Of a stretch of 64,000 bases of DNA, positions 44,602-56,900 are shown in pieces (the first letter of the stretch is position 1; every line of letters starts with the position of its first letter). A program made the translations under genes and the position numbers. Below the pieces are notes generated by a model. That model saw only the letters and a list, made by a program, of their open reading frames with translations, was not told the origin of the DNA and did not search any database. Location: assembly GCA_022702705.1 (NCBI GenBank), contig CM040432.1:45100540-45164539 (forward strand), given 5' to 3'. Source of the stretch: Papilionanthe hookeriana x Papilionanthe teres. Lineage: Eukaryota > Streptophyta > Magnoliopsida > Asparagales > Orchidaceae.

Positions 44602-47600
44602 TGTACGGCTTATTTTAGGTTGTGTGTTGTATTTTGAAAAGGGGGTCGCCTACAGAAATTGTCGGCGAATTTTCGATTTAATTTAAATAAATAATTTGAA
44701 AAGTATTATTTAATTTTTTTAAAAAAATAATTTTTAAATTTGAAGATTTTAAGATATGAAATCAAACCGATCTCACATCCCAAATAGTTTATATAAACGA
44801 GCACCGTACGACAAACCGTGTATCTATCCCGAAGAATAGGCACACGTCTCGACGATGGGGCTCGATTAAATAAACTAGAAGATTTATGACATCCGTTTGG
44901 TCTCGCGAACCAATTTTATAAGCCGACAAATTCCCCGCTTAATATGAAAACATTAAACGGGGTTTATATTACACAGGTTCTTTAAAATTCCCTATAAGGG
45001 CAAGCCCCTATAGTTAATTACTTCTTAAGTGACGAGAATCACCTAAGAAAACTCTCGATAATAATCAATAACTCTGCTCTCAAGAATTTCAAAGTTTAAG
45101 TTTTCAAAGGATTGAATTTTGGAATTTCAATAGGGAATGGATCAAGTTTGGAACATTTCGTTTTAGGAATTCAAAGGAAGAAATGTAGGAGAAATTACAG
45201 ATTCGAAGCGAACTTCGGTAATTTCCCAACTATCCTATTGTTTGGCTTGGATTTAGGAAAGTCTTAATGTTTGTTTAATGTTTTGATCTTGCCAATTTTA
45301 ATTAATTAGGACTTATATTTATATGATAGAATCATACAAATAGCCTGGAAGATATGAGGGTTTATGTCGTATCGGACGAATACCTCGGAATCCTAAGACC
45401 GGTTAGGGCTTAATTTGCAATGCAAATGCCTAACGAAGAGTTGAGGATTTATGTTGCACTAGGCAAACTACCTCGAAGTCCTATGGATTGGTTATTTAAT
45501 TCTAGGAATGTTTAGCTGATGTAGAGTTGTTTTGCTGATGAAGATGGCCGTGTTGCCCACCGTGCTCCAAGCTCCTTGTTGTTACAGAGGTTTAGTTTTA
45601 GAAGTCATAAATCAGGAGATGAGAAAAGTGTTTTGGTTTAGAGGAGTCTTAATTTCCAAGTGTCTCTTTTTTTATATTTTATTTAAAACAAATCTTAAAG
45701 TTGATTATAACAACACCAGTTAAGATCCCACGGTTCCATCCTTCGGCATCGTTATTTTTATCGGATTCGGTTAGTCCGAGATGAATTTGCTAAACTCAAC
45801 TAAATGAGTTCCACACTTTCATTTAGACCGTGGGAAATCCCGTTAGCAACACGTAGGTTACATTATCCGAGGTATTCCCGATCATCCAACAGGACGTTTT
45901 AATTTAGTTGTAATTGTAGTTTTGTGTTTTGTTTGTGATTAAATTTTGAGTTGTTTTATATTTTGAAATGTTGTGGCGGTGAATTTTATCTTGCAATGAC
46001 TTTTAATTTAGTTTTGGTTTCAGTTTTAGGGGCTACCCTAGAGGTATGGGTTTTCATGCAACAGTTGTTTATCATGCAAGAAAAGTAAGTGCGATGCGAT
46101 TAAATAAATTGCAATAAAATAAAAGCGTACCTGGAGGGTCTTCCCGTCACCCCAAGCTGCACTTAAAACACAATTAGAATATTTAAGCAAGCTCCTAGGT
46201 AAGGCTAAGGGAAGGGTTATGGTTTTCTACCAAATTCCTAATCCTATAGCTAGTCATTTCCTATGACGTCTAGGTTCTTGTATTTTGGTTTGAGGACGAT
46301 TTTCTTCATCAAAGAACAATTCAGTTCAATTGTTCTTATGAACATCCTATCATATCGAGGAAGTGCTTAAGACAAATCTTAAACATCTTTTCAATATTTC
46401 TAGGATTGTTTTAAGTCCAAATGAATTCGATTACACAAATGAATTAATCGTCCGAGGTTTAGCTAAGTTTTGTTGTTATCTTGCTCAGTGAACTAGGACA
46501 TTTGAATATCCTATAGGTGAAGTAACATTTCATTTAACGTTCTATTTAGGAGTTATGATAACTAAAGCTTTCGAGGGTAAATTGGTGTTCAAATGATTTG
46601 TGATTTAGTTTAATTTCAATTAATGGGTTTAATTTGGAATAGTGTTCAAGCTGCTTCATATTTAATTTCTTTATGTCTTAGGTAATGTTATTTAATTCAA
46701 TTTAATTTAACTTTAATTTAATTTAATTTAGTTTTAATTTTAATTTAATTTAATTTAGTTTTAATTTTAATTTAATTTAATTTAATTCAATTTAGTTTGA
46801 TTTGATGTTAATTTAATTTAGTTTAATTTGATTTAATTTCCTTTAATTTAATTTAATTTGATTTAATTTTAATTTAATTTGATTTAATTTAATTTAATTT
46901 AATTTAATTTGATTTATTTAATTTAATTTAATCTTTAATTTAATTTTATTTTTTAATTTAATTTAATTTAATTTAATTTAATTTATTTACTTAATTTGAT
47001 TTAATTTAATTTAATTTAATTTAATTTAATTTAATTTAATTTGATTTTTAATTTTAATTTAATTGAAGAATTTAAAAAGAGTTTAATAATTTAAATTTTT
47101 AATTTAATCCTTTAACATTTTAAAATTTAAAATTGAGTTATCATTTTAATTAAGAATTAAATATTAATGAGCTAATTAATTTAGGGATTTTTAAATTAAA
47201 GAATAAATCTCTTCCTAACAATATCCCTATTTTAATAATTCCAATTTTATTATTCTTCCAAATTTAATCGATTATTTAAGTTAAGGTTTAGTTTAATTAT
47301 TTTAAATTGTTTAATGGGTTTCTACCCTTTAATTATTTAAATTTCAATCATCCAAATCAGATTAAGATCAAATATTTCACTTATTAATTTTATTAAACCT
47401 AAAGTTTTAATTAAGGGTTAAAATTTTAATTACCACTTTGCCCTTTGAGCTTAATAATTTCATAACTCACTAAATTGAGCTCAAATGAACTTGAAATTTT
47501 TATGTGACTTCACTCATATGCCAATAAAGACATGAGAGGAGAAAATGTGATTTTTACTGTATTTAATTTATTTATATAATTATTTTTGGTAGAAGATAGA

Positions 47601-50600
47601 GATTTCCGAGGAAAATTTAATAACATGACCAAGGGAAAGTTTCTGTCCTTAAAAAAATTAGGGGACATTCCTAATGACCAGAGGACTACTTGGACCAATT
47701 TTGGTGATTTTTTGAATTATATTATTTTTATTATAATTATTTTAAGTTTTGGAGTGTTAATTAATTTAAAAATAAAATAAAGGTTGAAAAATGAATTTTA
47801 TATTTTTCAAAAATCTCTCTGATATCAAGGAAATCAGAGAATCAATTTTTGCAATTTTCTAATTTTTCCTTGATTTATTATAATTATCTTAGTGAAAATA
47901 CTAAAAAATACATTTTTTTTAATTTTAAAATTACCCTAGGGCTTTAAAATTTAATATCTCATTAAATAGACCTAAGAAAAATATGGGGTTTGTTCCTAAG
48001 TGATTAAAATTCAAAATGTGACATTTTGGTGAATTTTATTATTTTTATGAATTTTATTATTTTTTAATTATTAAAATATTAAAATAATATTAAAAATCAA
48101 CTTTTGTAAAAAATTGAAATTTTATTTTTCTTAAATTCCCCTGATATCAGAGAGGCTCCAAAACCAATTTGGTGAATTTTCAAAAAGCATTTTGAAAGTT
48201 ATAAATTTTTAAAGTTCAAATTGACTAAATGGCTTAATCAACCCATTTAGTAGGGCTAACCAATCCGATTGACTTCGAATTTTTATGGTGGGTTCCTCTG
48301 ATCCTAAAGGTCGGTGGAGAATTGATTTCAAGTCAATTTGATGTATGGTTAGCTCTAATTAAATAGGGATCTATTTTGGGTGTTTAAGCCGATTAGGGTT
48401 ATTTTAAATGAGCTAGCTCGAAACCTATTTTTCCTAGGGTCCTGCGGTCATAAGGGACATCACCAAATTTCCCTAAAATTTATTTCACAACATGCTTAAT
48501 TATTGGATTTAAAATACTCGAAAACGGTAACATGAATTTGAAAAATCAATAACTTCTCATAGGGATGGCCTACGACATTGGAAAATTCGGGAAATGTTCC
48601 CAAATTCGGAGGCTCCAAAAGCCCTATGGTCTCATGCCATGGTGAATTTCCTATATGCATGGAGAATTAAAATAATGCGGACGAGAAAATAAATTATTAA
48701 ATATAAAATACTTGATGAAATTAAATGATTTCTTTTCCACATTATTCTCCTCTGTTCACTGAGCAAGATGGTATTTTTATTTTATTTTTCTGATTTTTCT
48801 ACACAAAGTTATGGATTTTTGAAGTTTAGGGAATTAAATAAATCAGAAAATCCCTAATTTTCTATTTATCCGAGTCGGCGCCGCGTCATCCTCGGCATCT
48901 CCGAACGGCCACGCGGCGTGCTCTCATTCGACGCCGCCGCTCGAGTCGACGGCCGGGTCCCGCGGTTCACGTTCCATCTCCCGAGTCCGACGCCATCCGA
49001 GCCGTCCGTCCGGCGTGTATTGAATGAACGGCATCCGTTCATCGTCCCCAAGCCTCCTAACCCGAGAACCGTCCATCTTCGAGCACTAAGATCTCACTCG
49101 ATACTTGACCAAATTTAACGTTCTTATGCTCTATGGATTCGTCTCGAGAAGACGAACACATCCATACGGTTTATGAGGGATGAAATTTACTCAATAAAAA
49201 TGGAGAGTGTTCAGAAGCTCGGGAAGAAGAGTGAGGCCTACCTTTGCTCAGAGAAGTGTGGCTTCGATGCGAGGGTTGTTTCACCTTCGATTGGATCCCG
49301 GCAAGCTCCGGATGAAGTCTCCTGGGTCGGTGAATTGCCTAGGTAGGATTTCGACCACGGCGGATCACAAAGCTTGGAGGCTGGAGCAAGCTGGGTGGCC
49401 TTGGAGATGGGGCTTTCAGTGGGAAACTTCTCTTCTTGGTCTGGTGAAGGTGTAAGACCAATCAATTTGAAGATTGATCCACTGTGAAGAAGTGTCCTGG
49501 TTTTTGGGCTAAAGTTTGAGCTCAAAATTGAGCTCAGCTGGAGAGAAATGGGGCTGGAATTCAGTGGGGATCAAATGCTCTATGTATGGGGAGTAGTCTG
49601 GAACAATTTTGGCGAGTTTCCTTAAGGTTTGTTTCGACACCTCTCATGGCCGAGAAGGGGTGGTGTTTAAATAGGAGAGGGTGGAGGGTCTCCCGGGGAG
49701 AGTTAGGGCTTGGGATCGAGCTGCTCTTGGCAAGAGAAGAACGACTACAATGGCCGCTGGGGATGGGGCGGCTCGGCGAGTGAGAATTCCAAAGTTGGCT
49801 CACATGTGAGCTCTCGGCCATGGTGTTTTCCGCGACACAGTGGTGGCCGGCCGAGCATTGGTCACCATCTTGTTCGGGTTGGGTCGGGGCTGGGGTTTGG
49901 TGCATTCGATTGAGGTTTGACATGTGTAAAGGATTTGATCCAAAGTAGAAAGGGGAAGGGGTCATTTTGGCTTATTTTGGTCAACCCATGCAAATAGGTT
50001 GGGTGCACCTCCCCAAGACACTGGTTTTGAGCTGAGGAGGTCGAGTGGGTCAACCTCCATGTGTGGTGGAGTCTCCATCAAGGATTAGGTGGCAAAGCAT
50101 GGTTTAGAGTGTGACATGCTTAAGGTAAAAAAAGGCTTAAGAAGGATTAGGAAAGGGGGCCCTCCTTTTTCCATTATTGGCTTGATCACATGTCAAACCT
50201 TCCATGGCTTCATGTGGCTTGTCCATGGCTTGCATGGCTTGTCTTTGGCTTGGGGAAAAGCTTGGTCAATTTTATGAAAATGGATTTTAGGAATTTTTGG
50301 TAATTTGATGGAAATTTGTATGAAGCTTGATTTGGAATGGTTTAATTGATAATTTTGAAACTTAGGGGTGATTTTGATTAAATGGATGATGAGGGGAAGT
50401 GCCATGTGGGCTTTGTCATGAACTTTGGGCTTTTGAATTTGTCTTGGATGGGCTTTTAGGAAGGTTTAAGGGATGTGGGCTTTAGGTTTAAGAATGAATT
50501 TATGGATGGGAATTTTGTAGAAGTTTGGGCCAAATAATTGTTGTGTTTGGTTTAGGGATGTGTCATGAGTGACTTGAAGCAAATTGGGGGTGATTTGGGT

Positions 50601-52040
50601 TTGAATTGGGTTGAATTTGGGCTCTTTTGCTGAATGGGCCAATATAGGTCAAAATGGGCCAAGTTGGGCCAATGTTGGGCTAGGGTTGAAATTGATGTAA
50701 AATTAATGTTGAGAAATGTTTATGGGAGTGTTTCAAAGAGGTTTTGACTTTGGTTGGGCTTTGATTTTGGGGTTTGGGCTCATTTGGGTTAGGTTTGGGT
50801 TTAGGTCAAAATTGGGCCTTTTAGCTTTGGGTTGAATTTGAGTGGTGTTTGGGCCTAAATTTTGGGAAAATCATGTTAGTGTTTTGCTTGTGGGGATGCT
50901 AAGGAAGATTTAGAAAAGATTTGGGGTTAATTGGAGTTGAATTGGGTGAGTTTGGGTTAGGTTTGGGTCATGGGTCCAAATTGGGCTTTAAGGCCAAAAG
51001 TGAAATTAGATCCAAATATCAATCAAATCGGACTTAGATTTGGTCTAGATTGGTGTTGGGAATGTTGAATTGAAGTTTAGAATTGAATTGGACCAGAATT
51101 TGGGTCAATTGGGTAGGTTTAGTTTGACATTGGGTTCACTTAGGGTTAAAATGGGTCAAATTGGGGTTTTTGACAAAAGTAGGGTAAATTGACGAAATTA
51201 GCCCATGGTTTAGTTGAACAAAATGAAATTGGGAATATTTGGGATTTTCGGGAATTTTCTGGGAATTTTCTGAATTTTTGGATTTTTGGGTTAAGAGGGG
51301 TATTTTGGGTATTTTGAGGGTATTGGGAGGTATTTTTGGAATTCTTGGTATTTTTGGGTATGGATGATCAATTTGAGTGATGTGGAAATGTTTGGGATTA
51401 ATTTTGAAGAATTTTGGGTGATTTGGGAATTTTGGAGGATTTCAAGGGTTTTGGGTAGGTTAGGCGGGTGTAGGGTCCTGGGGGTCAAAAATTGAAAATT
51501 TGGAAAATTGAAGATTAGGTGAATGTAAGTGGAATGAAATCATTCTTGTTGAGCCATGAAGCCATATCAAGCCCACATGAGCCATGAAGGGACTCATTTG
51601 AGGCATCCAATATGTTGTTCCTAATCCTCTTAGCCAAGGGCTTCGGGGTTAAGGACCATCCATGTGAATCACCTACATGAGTCAGGAGGTCAAGTTAGGT
51701 ATGGGTGTGGTTCTAGGATGTGTGTGAAAATGTAGTGTATAGGTGTAGTGTGTGTGTAAGTCAGCCCTTCACCGAGACCGGGCCACCCGGAGGCGGTCCC
51801 AAGGCCGAAAGAGTCCTATAGGAACTCATCCTTTAAACTTCCGCATTTAATTTCAACCCTCTAGGTGATTAGGGGTCTACGGTCGAGTTTGTAGAGTTTG
51901 CGGGGAGTTAAGAAGTGGTTTGAAATTCTAGATGGTGGATCCCAATTCTAGTCCTCTAAGATAGTCAAAGGAAAAGCCTAAGGCTAGATCCTAAGTACTA
52001 AAAAGAAGAAGAGAAGACCTCATCAAAATTGAGGTCAACA
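44602..52040 (-). repeat. 5' LTR of the inner element (7439 bp)
   Basis: Partner of 24255-31688. In element orientation it starts TGTTGACC at 52040 and ends CCGTACA at 44602. By eye the two match closely, with many of the differences at CTG/CAG or CCG trinucleotides. The TATA palindrome is at 44787-44798. Confidence 0.95.
44787..44798 (-). promoter_or_regulatory. Palindromic TATA box GTTTATATAAAC of inner 5' LTR
   Basis: A perfect 12-bp palindrome containing TATATA, about 190 bp before the end of the LTR in the direction of transcription. It is present in all four LTRs (6202-6213, 24439-24450, 44787-44798, 54137-54148). It is the best candidate core promoter for the genomic RNA, leaving a short R-U5. 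Confidence 0.5.
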
Positions 52041-53405
52041 GGCGATCGTATCATCTTTCTCCTGAAGCTGCATCCTCATTACTTCCAGCTCCTCTCTTTC
52101 TGCGGCTGCAGGAGCACCTTGTGAAGCTGACGAAGCTCGTGTTTCAACCATGTTAATTTCTGCATATTCATCATCCATGAACTCTGACGAGTCGACTTCA
52201 TCTCTGAATTTCTCTTCTCTTTCTCTTGCTAATCGCCGAATATCGGTTCTTAGCTTTTCCATAGCATCTTCTAGTGGTCTTTTATGTACATCTTTGCAGT
52301 CATCATGGGTTAACTATCGGGTTTCCTTCTCATGAGTCCTCTTTACTGCGGTAGCACTTTCTTCTGACTCAAGTCTCCTGACGAGACTTTCCTTCTCAGG
52401 TTGTTGTTTTAACCTTAATTGTCCGGTAGTGGGACGCCATACCATCCTTCTAGTAGCAGAAGGTCTAGGACGGATGGTCTGTCAACAAAATGCTGGAAGG
52501 TGGTATCCTCCCTAATTTGTAGTCCTGAAATAACGACAGGTGGACTAGCTTTCATTCTCTTATTCGGATTTTCCGAAGCGATAACAGGTTCTACTCGCGG
52601 CCCAAGACGAGACTTGGCTGGCACCCGCCCTATCCTTCTTAAAATCTTTGACACATGGCATTTTTCTTTCTTTGCTAACTTTTATATTAGGGTTTGCAGT
52701 CGAGAAAACGACGTAATTCTAGCCCTTTTCTTGCAGCTATCGTTGTAATATGCGGGCTGGGGCAATGCAGCATCAATCTTGCGTACATTTTCCTCATCCT
52801 CTGCGGCGGAGAGGGGATGGAACCTACTTCCTCCCAAGAGTGGTATGTATTCAGGCAGCGGTGTATATTCGGGTAGTTCTGAGATTTCTTCTAGGAAAGC
52901 AACTTCAGTAGCTTTGGCTTTTCTAGCAATCCTTCTACTTCTGTTCCTTCTCTGAGTCCGTGTCAGTGGTGGAATTCTTGAGCTGGACCCGATCTCAAAA
53001 ACGGAAGGTCTCACAGGAAGATATGTACTCTCCACGGTAACAGGTTCATCACAGTTCTGAATTTCCTTCCCCTTTAGTTTGGCAGAAGCCGGGGTAGGTG
53101 CAGAGACAACTAGACCAGTGGGAGTAGCAACAACGATCATTCTGCCGAACAACAGTACTCCTCTCAGTTGGAATCTTTTGTAGAGGAGGGAATTCATGAG
53201 TTGACTTGAGGTTAAACTCAATCAATGGCTTCTCAGTTTCTGGTACTTTGCTTGTGAGTGAAAAGAGAGTAACGTCGGGGATTTTGATGTCGGTGTCCCC
53301 GAATCCTTATTCGAATCAAATGATTCCATTATTAGGCAGTTCGTCCTTGAAAACAGCCAGGTCCAGTCCGTTGACGAAGGAGAAGATCAGTTTTGGGGTT
53401 TCCAT
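52041..53405 (-). pseudogene. gag: gag N-terminal part, outer element (separated by the inner insertion)
   Basis: It starts at an ATG at 53405 and runs to the insertion point, where it would continue at 24254. Segments 52682-53221, 52415-52654 and 52035-52262 correspond to the inner gag N-terminus and include the same charged region and 'EINMVETRASSASQG' phrase. Frameshifts lie near 53230-53320, 52670 and 52300-52400. The first 5 bases (52041-52045) are the duplicated target site. Confidence 0.78.
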
Positions 53406-53934
53406 TTCTGTAGGGCAGAGTCCAAGTGTTAGTCCCCGAATCGTGCTTCTTCTTGTCGTAAAACTTATGACGAAAAAGATAGAGTCCGAACGCATTTTCG
53501 TTTACCTTAATGTATTTGTGGTATTAAAAGAAAATTTATTTAGATAATTGTTTTTTCAAAAAGATTTGTTCGTTAGGAAGGAGAATTATTAAAAGAAGGA
53601 GAGTTGTAGGAAGGGCAAAGGAATTGATTAGGAATTGGAATAGGAAGAGAAAGTTTTGTAGAAACTTCTCGACCCTCAAGATCGCTCCTAAACTAATACC
53701 TATTGGGGGTCCACCCCACCTCCAAAATGAGGTAAAAGGATCTCAGAATCTCTCTTTTAGGGGTGTCCAAACGGTGGCTCCTAAATCCGAGAGAATGTTG
53801 GCTATACTCGCTCGAGGTAGAAATGAACATAGTATTCCAACGGAAAGAAGGGTAGTTTGATCCACTAGGGACATGGTTACACTACCGATTTTTGAAAGCA
53901 GAACTATCTGATTAAAAATGGAGAGAGGAATTTT
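53406..53934 (-). other. Leader (5' untranslated region), outer element
   Basis: About 530 bp between primer site and gag start, homologous to 44074-44578. No gene is supported. Confidence 0.6.
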
Positions 53935-53952
53935 TCCCCAGAGGAGTCGCCA
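53935..53952 (-). other. Primer binding site, outer element
   Basis: The minus strand TGGCGACTCCTCTGGGGA lies 5 bp inside the 5' LTR and differs from the inner element's site at two positions. It is consistent with priming by tRNA-Arg as in Ogre-type elements. Confidence 0.75.
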
Positions 53953-53957
53953 GAAAT

Positions 53958-56900
53958 TGTACGGCTTATTTTAGGGTTGTGTGTATTATTTTAAAAGGGG
54001 GGTCGCCTAACAGAAGTTGTCGGCGAATTTTAGATTTTAATTTTAATTTAAATATATATATATGATTTAGAAAGTAGTATTTAATTTTGAAAATAATTTT
54101 AAGATATGAAATCAAACCGACCTCACATCCCAGATAGTTTATATAAACGAGCGCCGCATCACAAATCGTGTATTTATCCCGAAGAATAGACACACTGCTT
54201 AATGATGGGGCTCGGTTAAATAAACTAGAAGATTTGTGACATCGTTTGGTCTGCGAACCAATTTTATAAGCCGACAAATCCCCTGCTTAATATAAATGAA
54301 TTAAGCAGGGTTTATATTACCAGGTTCTAAAAATTCCCTATAAGAGCAAGCCCCTATAGTTAATTACATCTTAAGTGACGGGAATCACTTAAGAAAACTC
54401 TCGATAATAATGAGTAGTTCTGCTCTCAAGAATCTCAAAGTTTAAGTTTTCGAGGATTGAATTTTAGAATTTCAATAGGGAATGGATCAAGTTTGGAACA
54501 TTTTGTTTTGGGAATTCAAAGGAAGAAAGGTAGGAGAAATTACAGATTCGAAGCGAACTTCGGTAATTTTTTGACTATCCTATTGTTTGGCTTGAATTTA
54601 GGAAAGTCCTAATGTTTATTTAATGTTTTGTTCTTGCCAATTTTAATTAATTAGGACTTATGTTCGTATGACATGATCATACAAATAGCCTCGAAGATGT
54701 GAGGGTTTATGTCATATCGGATGACTACCTCGGAATTCTAAGACTTGTTAGGGCTTAATTTACAACGCAAATGCCTAACAAAAGATTGAGGATTTATGCT
54801 GCACTAGGCAAACTACCTCGAAGTCCAATGGTTTATTGTTTAAACTAAAGAATAGTTTAGTTAATGTAGAGTTGTTTTGCTGACGAAGATGGCCGTGCTG
54901 CCTATCATGCTTCGAGCTCCTTGTTGTTGCAGGGGGTTTAGTTTTAGAAATCATAAATCAAGAGGTGAGGAAAGTGTTTTGGTTTAGAGAAAGTTTTAAT
55001 TTCCAAGTGTTTTTTTATGTTTTAATTAAAACAAATCTTAAAGTTGATTATAACAACACCGGTTAAGATCACACGGTTCCATCCTTCCGGCATCGTTATT
55101 TTTATCAGATTCACTTAGTCAAGATGAATTTTCTAAACTTAACTAAATGAGTTCGACACTTTCATTTAGACCGTGGGAAATCCCGTTAGCAACACGTAGG
55201 TTACATCATCCGAGGTATTCCCGATCATCCAACAAGACGTTTTAATTTAGTTGTAGTTGTAGTTTTGTTGTTACGTTTGTGATTTAATTTTGAGTTGTTT
55301 TATATTTTGAAATGTTGTGGCGGTGAATTTTATCTTGTAATGACTTTTAATTTAGTTTTGGTTTCAATTTTAGGGACTATCCTAAAGGTGTGGGTTTTCA
55401 TGCAACGGTTATTTATCATGCAATAAAAATAAAGTGCATTTGCAATAAGGTAAATTGCGAGAAGGTAAATTGCAATAAAATAAAAGCGTACACGGAGGGT
55501 CTTCCCGTCATCCAGTGCGCACTTAAACACAATTTAGAATATTTAAGCATTTAAAGCAAGTTCTAGGTAAAGCTAAGGGAAGGGTTATGGTTTTCTACCA
55601 AGTTCCTAATCCTATAGCTAGTCATCTCCTATGACGTACTAGGTTCTTGTGTTTTGGTTTGAGGACGATTTTCTTCATCGAAGAATAATTAAGTTCAGTT
55701 GTTCTTATAAACATCTTATCATGTCGAGGAAGTGCTTAAGATGAATCTTAAACATCTTTTCAATACTTTTAGGATTGTTTTAAGTCAAGAGAATTTAATT
55801 ATATAATGAATCAATTATCCAAGAGTTCAAGTTTTGTTATCTTGCCCAGATGAACTAGGACATTTGAATATCCTATGAGTGAAATAACACTTCACTTAAC
55901 ACTCCGTTTAAGAGTTATGACATCATGAGCTTTTGAGGGCAAATTAACGTTCAAGTGATTTGTGATTTAATTTAATTTCAATTAATGGGTTTAAGTTTGG
56001 AATAATGTTCAAGTTGTTTTAGATTTATTTTTGAATTCTTTATGTCTTAAGTGATGTTATATTTAATTCAATTTAATTTAATTTACTTTACTTTAATTTA
56101 ATTTGATTTAGTTTTAATTTTAATTTAATTTTATTTATTTAATTTAATTTTAATTTTATTTTAACTTGGTTTTATTTTTTTTTATTTAATTTAATTTAAC
56201 TTAATATGTTTTAATTTAATTTAATTTATTGTGATTTAATTTAATTTAATTTAATTTAATTTTTAATTTAATTAAAATTTTAATTTGGTTTTATTTTTTT
56301 TTAAATTTTAATTTTAATTTAATTTTATTATTTTTCTTTTAATTTTAATTTAATATTTTATTTTTTTATGCTTTAGGGATGATTTAATTTTAATTGTTAA
56401 AGTATTAATTTAATTGAAATTTTAAAAGGATTTAATTTAAATGTTTTAATTATAATTTAATTTAATGATTAAGCATTTTAAGTTTTGAATTTGGATTATC
56501 ATTTTAATTAGGAATTGAATATTATTGAGGTGATTAATTTAGGGATTCTTATATTAAAGAATAAATTTCTTCCTAATAATATCCCTATTTTAATAATTCT
56601 AATTTTTCATTATTCTTCCAAATTTAATTAATCATTTAATTAAGGTTTATTTTGATTACTTTCAAATTATTTGGTAGGTTTCTACCCTTTAAATACCTAA
56701 GTTTTAAACATCCAAAATCAACTTAGTATCAAATATTTTACCCACCCTTTTAATTAAACCTAAAAATTTTAATTATAGGTTAAAATTTTAATTACTATTT
56801 TGCCCTTTAAACTTACTAATTTCATAACTCACTAAATTGAGCTTAAATGAATTTGAAATTTTTATGTGGCTTCACTCATATGTCAATCAAGACATTAGAG

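Larger units (their letters stand above)
24255..52040 (-). mobile_element. Inner giant Tat/Ogre-like LTR retrotransposon carrying AlkB (complete)
   Basis: A complete 27.8-kb element with two LTRs of 7434 and 7439 bp and a 12.9-kb internal region coding on the minus strand. GGCGA target duplications lie on both sides. It inserted into gag of a relative, in the same orientation. Gene order is primer site, leader, gag, protease, TGA, reverse transcriptase, RNase H (two), integrase, AlkB-like ORF, tandem array, polypurine tract. It has frameshifts and a mutated reverse transcriptase active site, so it is not autonomous as sequenced. Confidence 0.95.
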
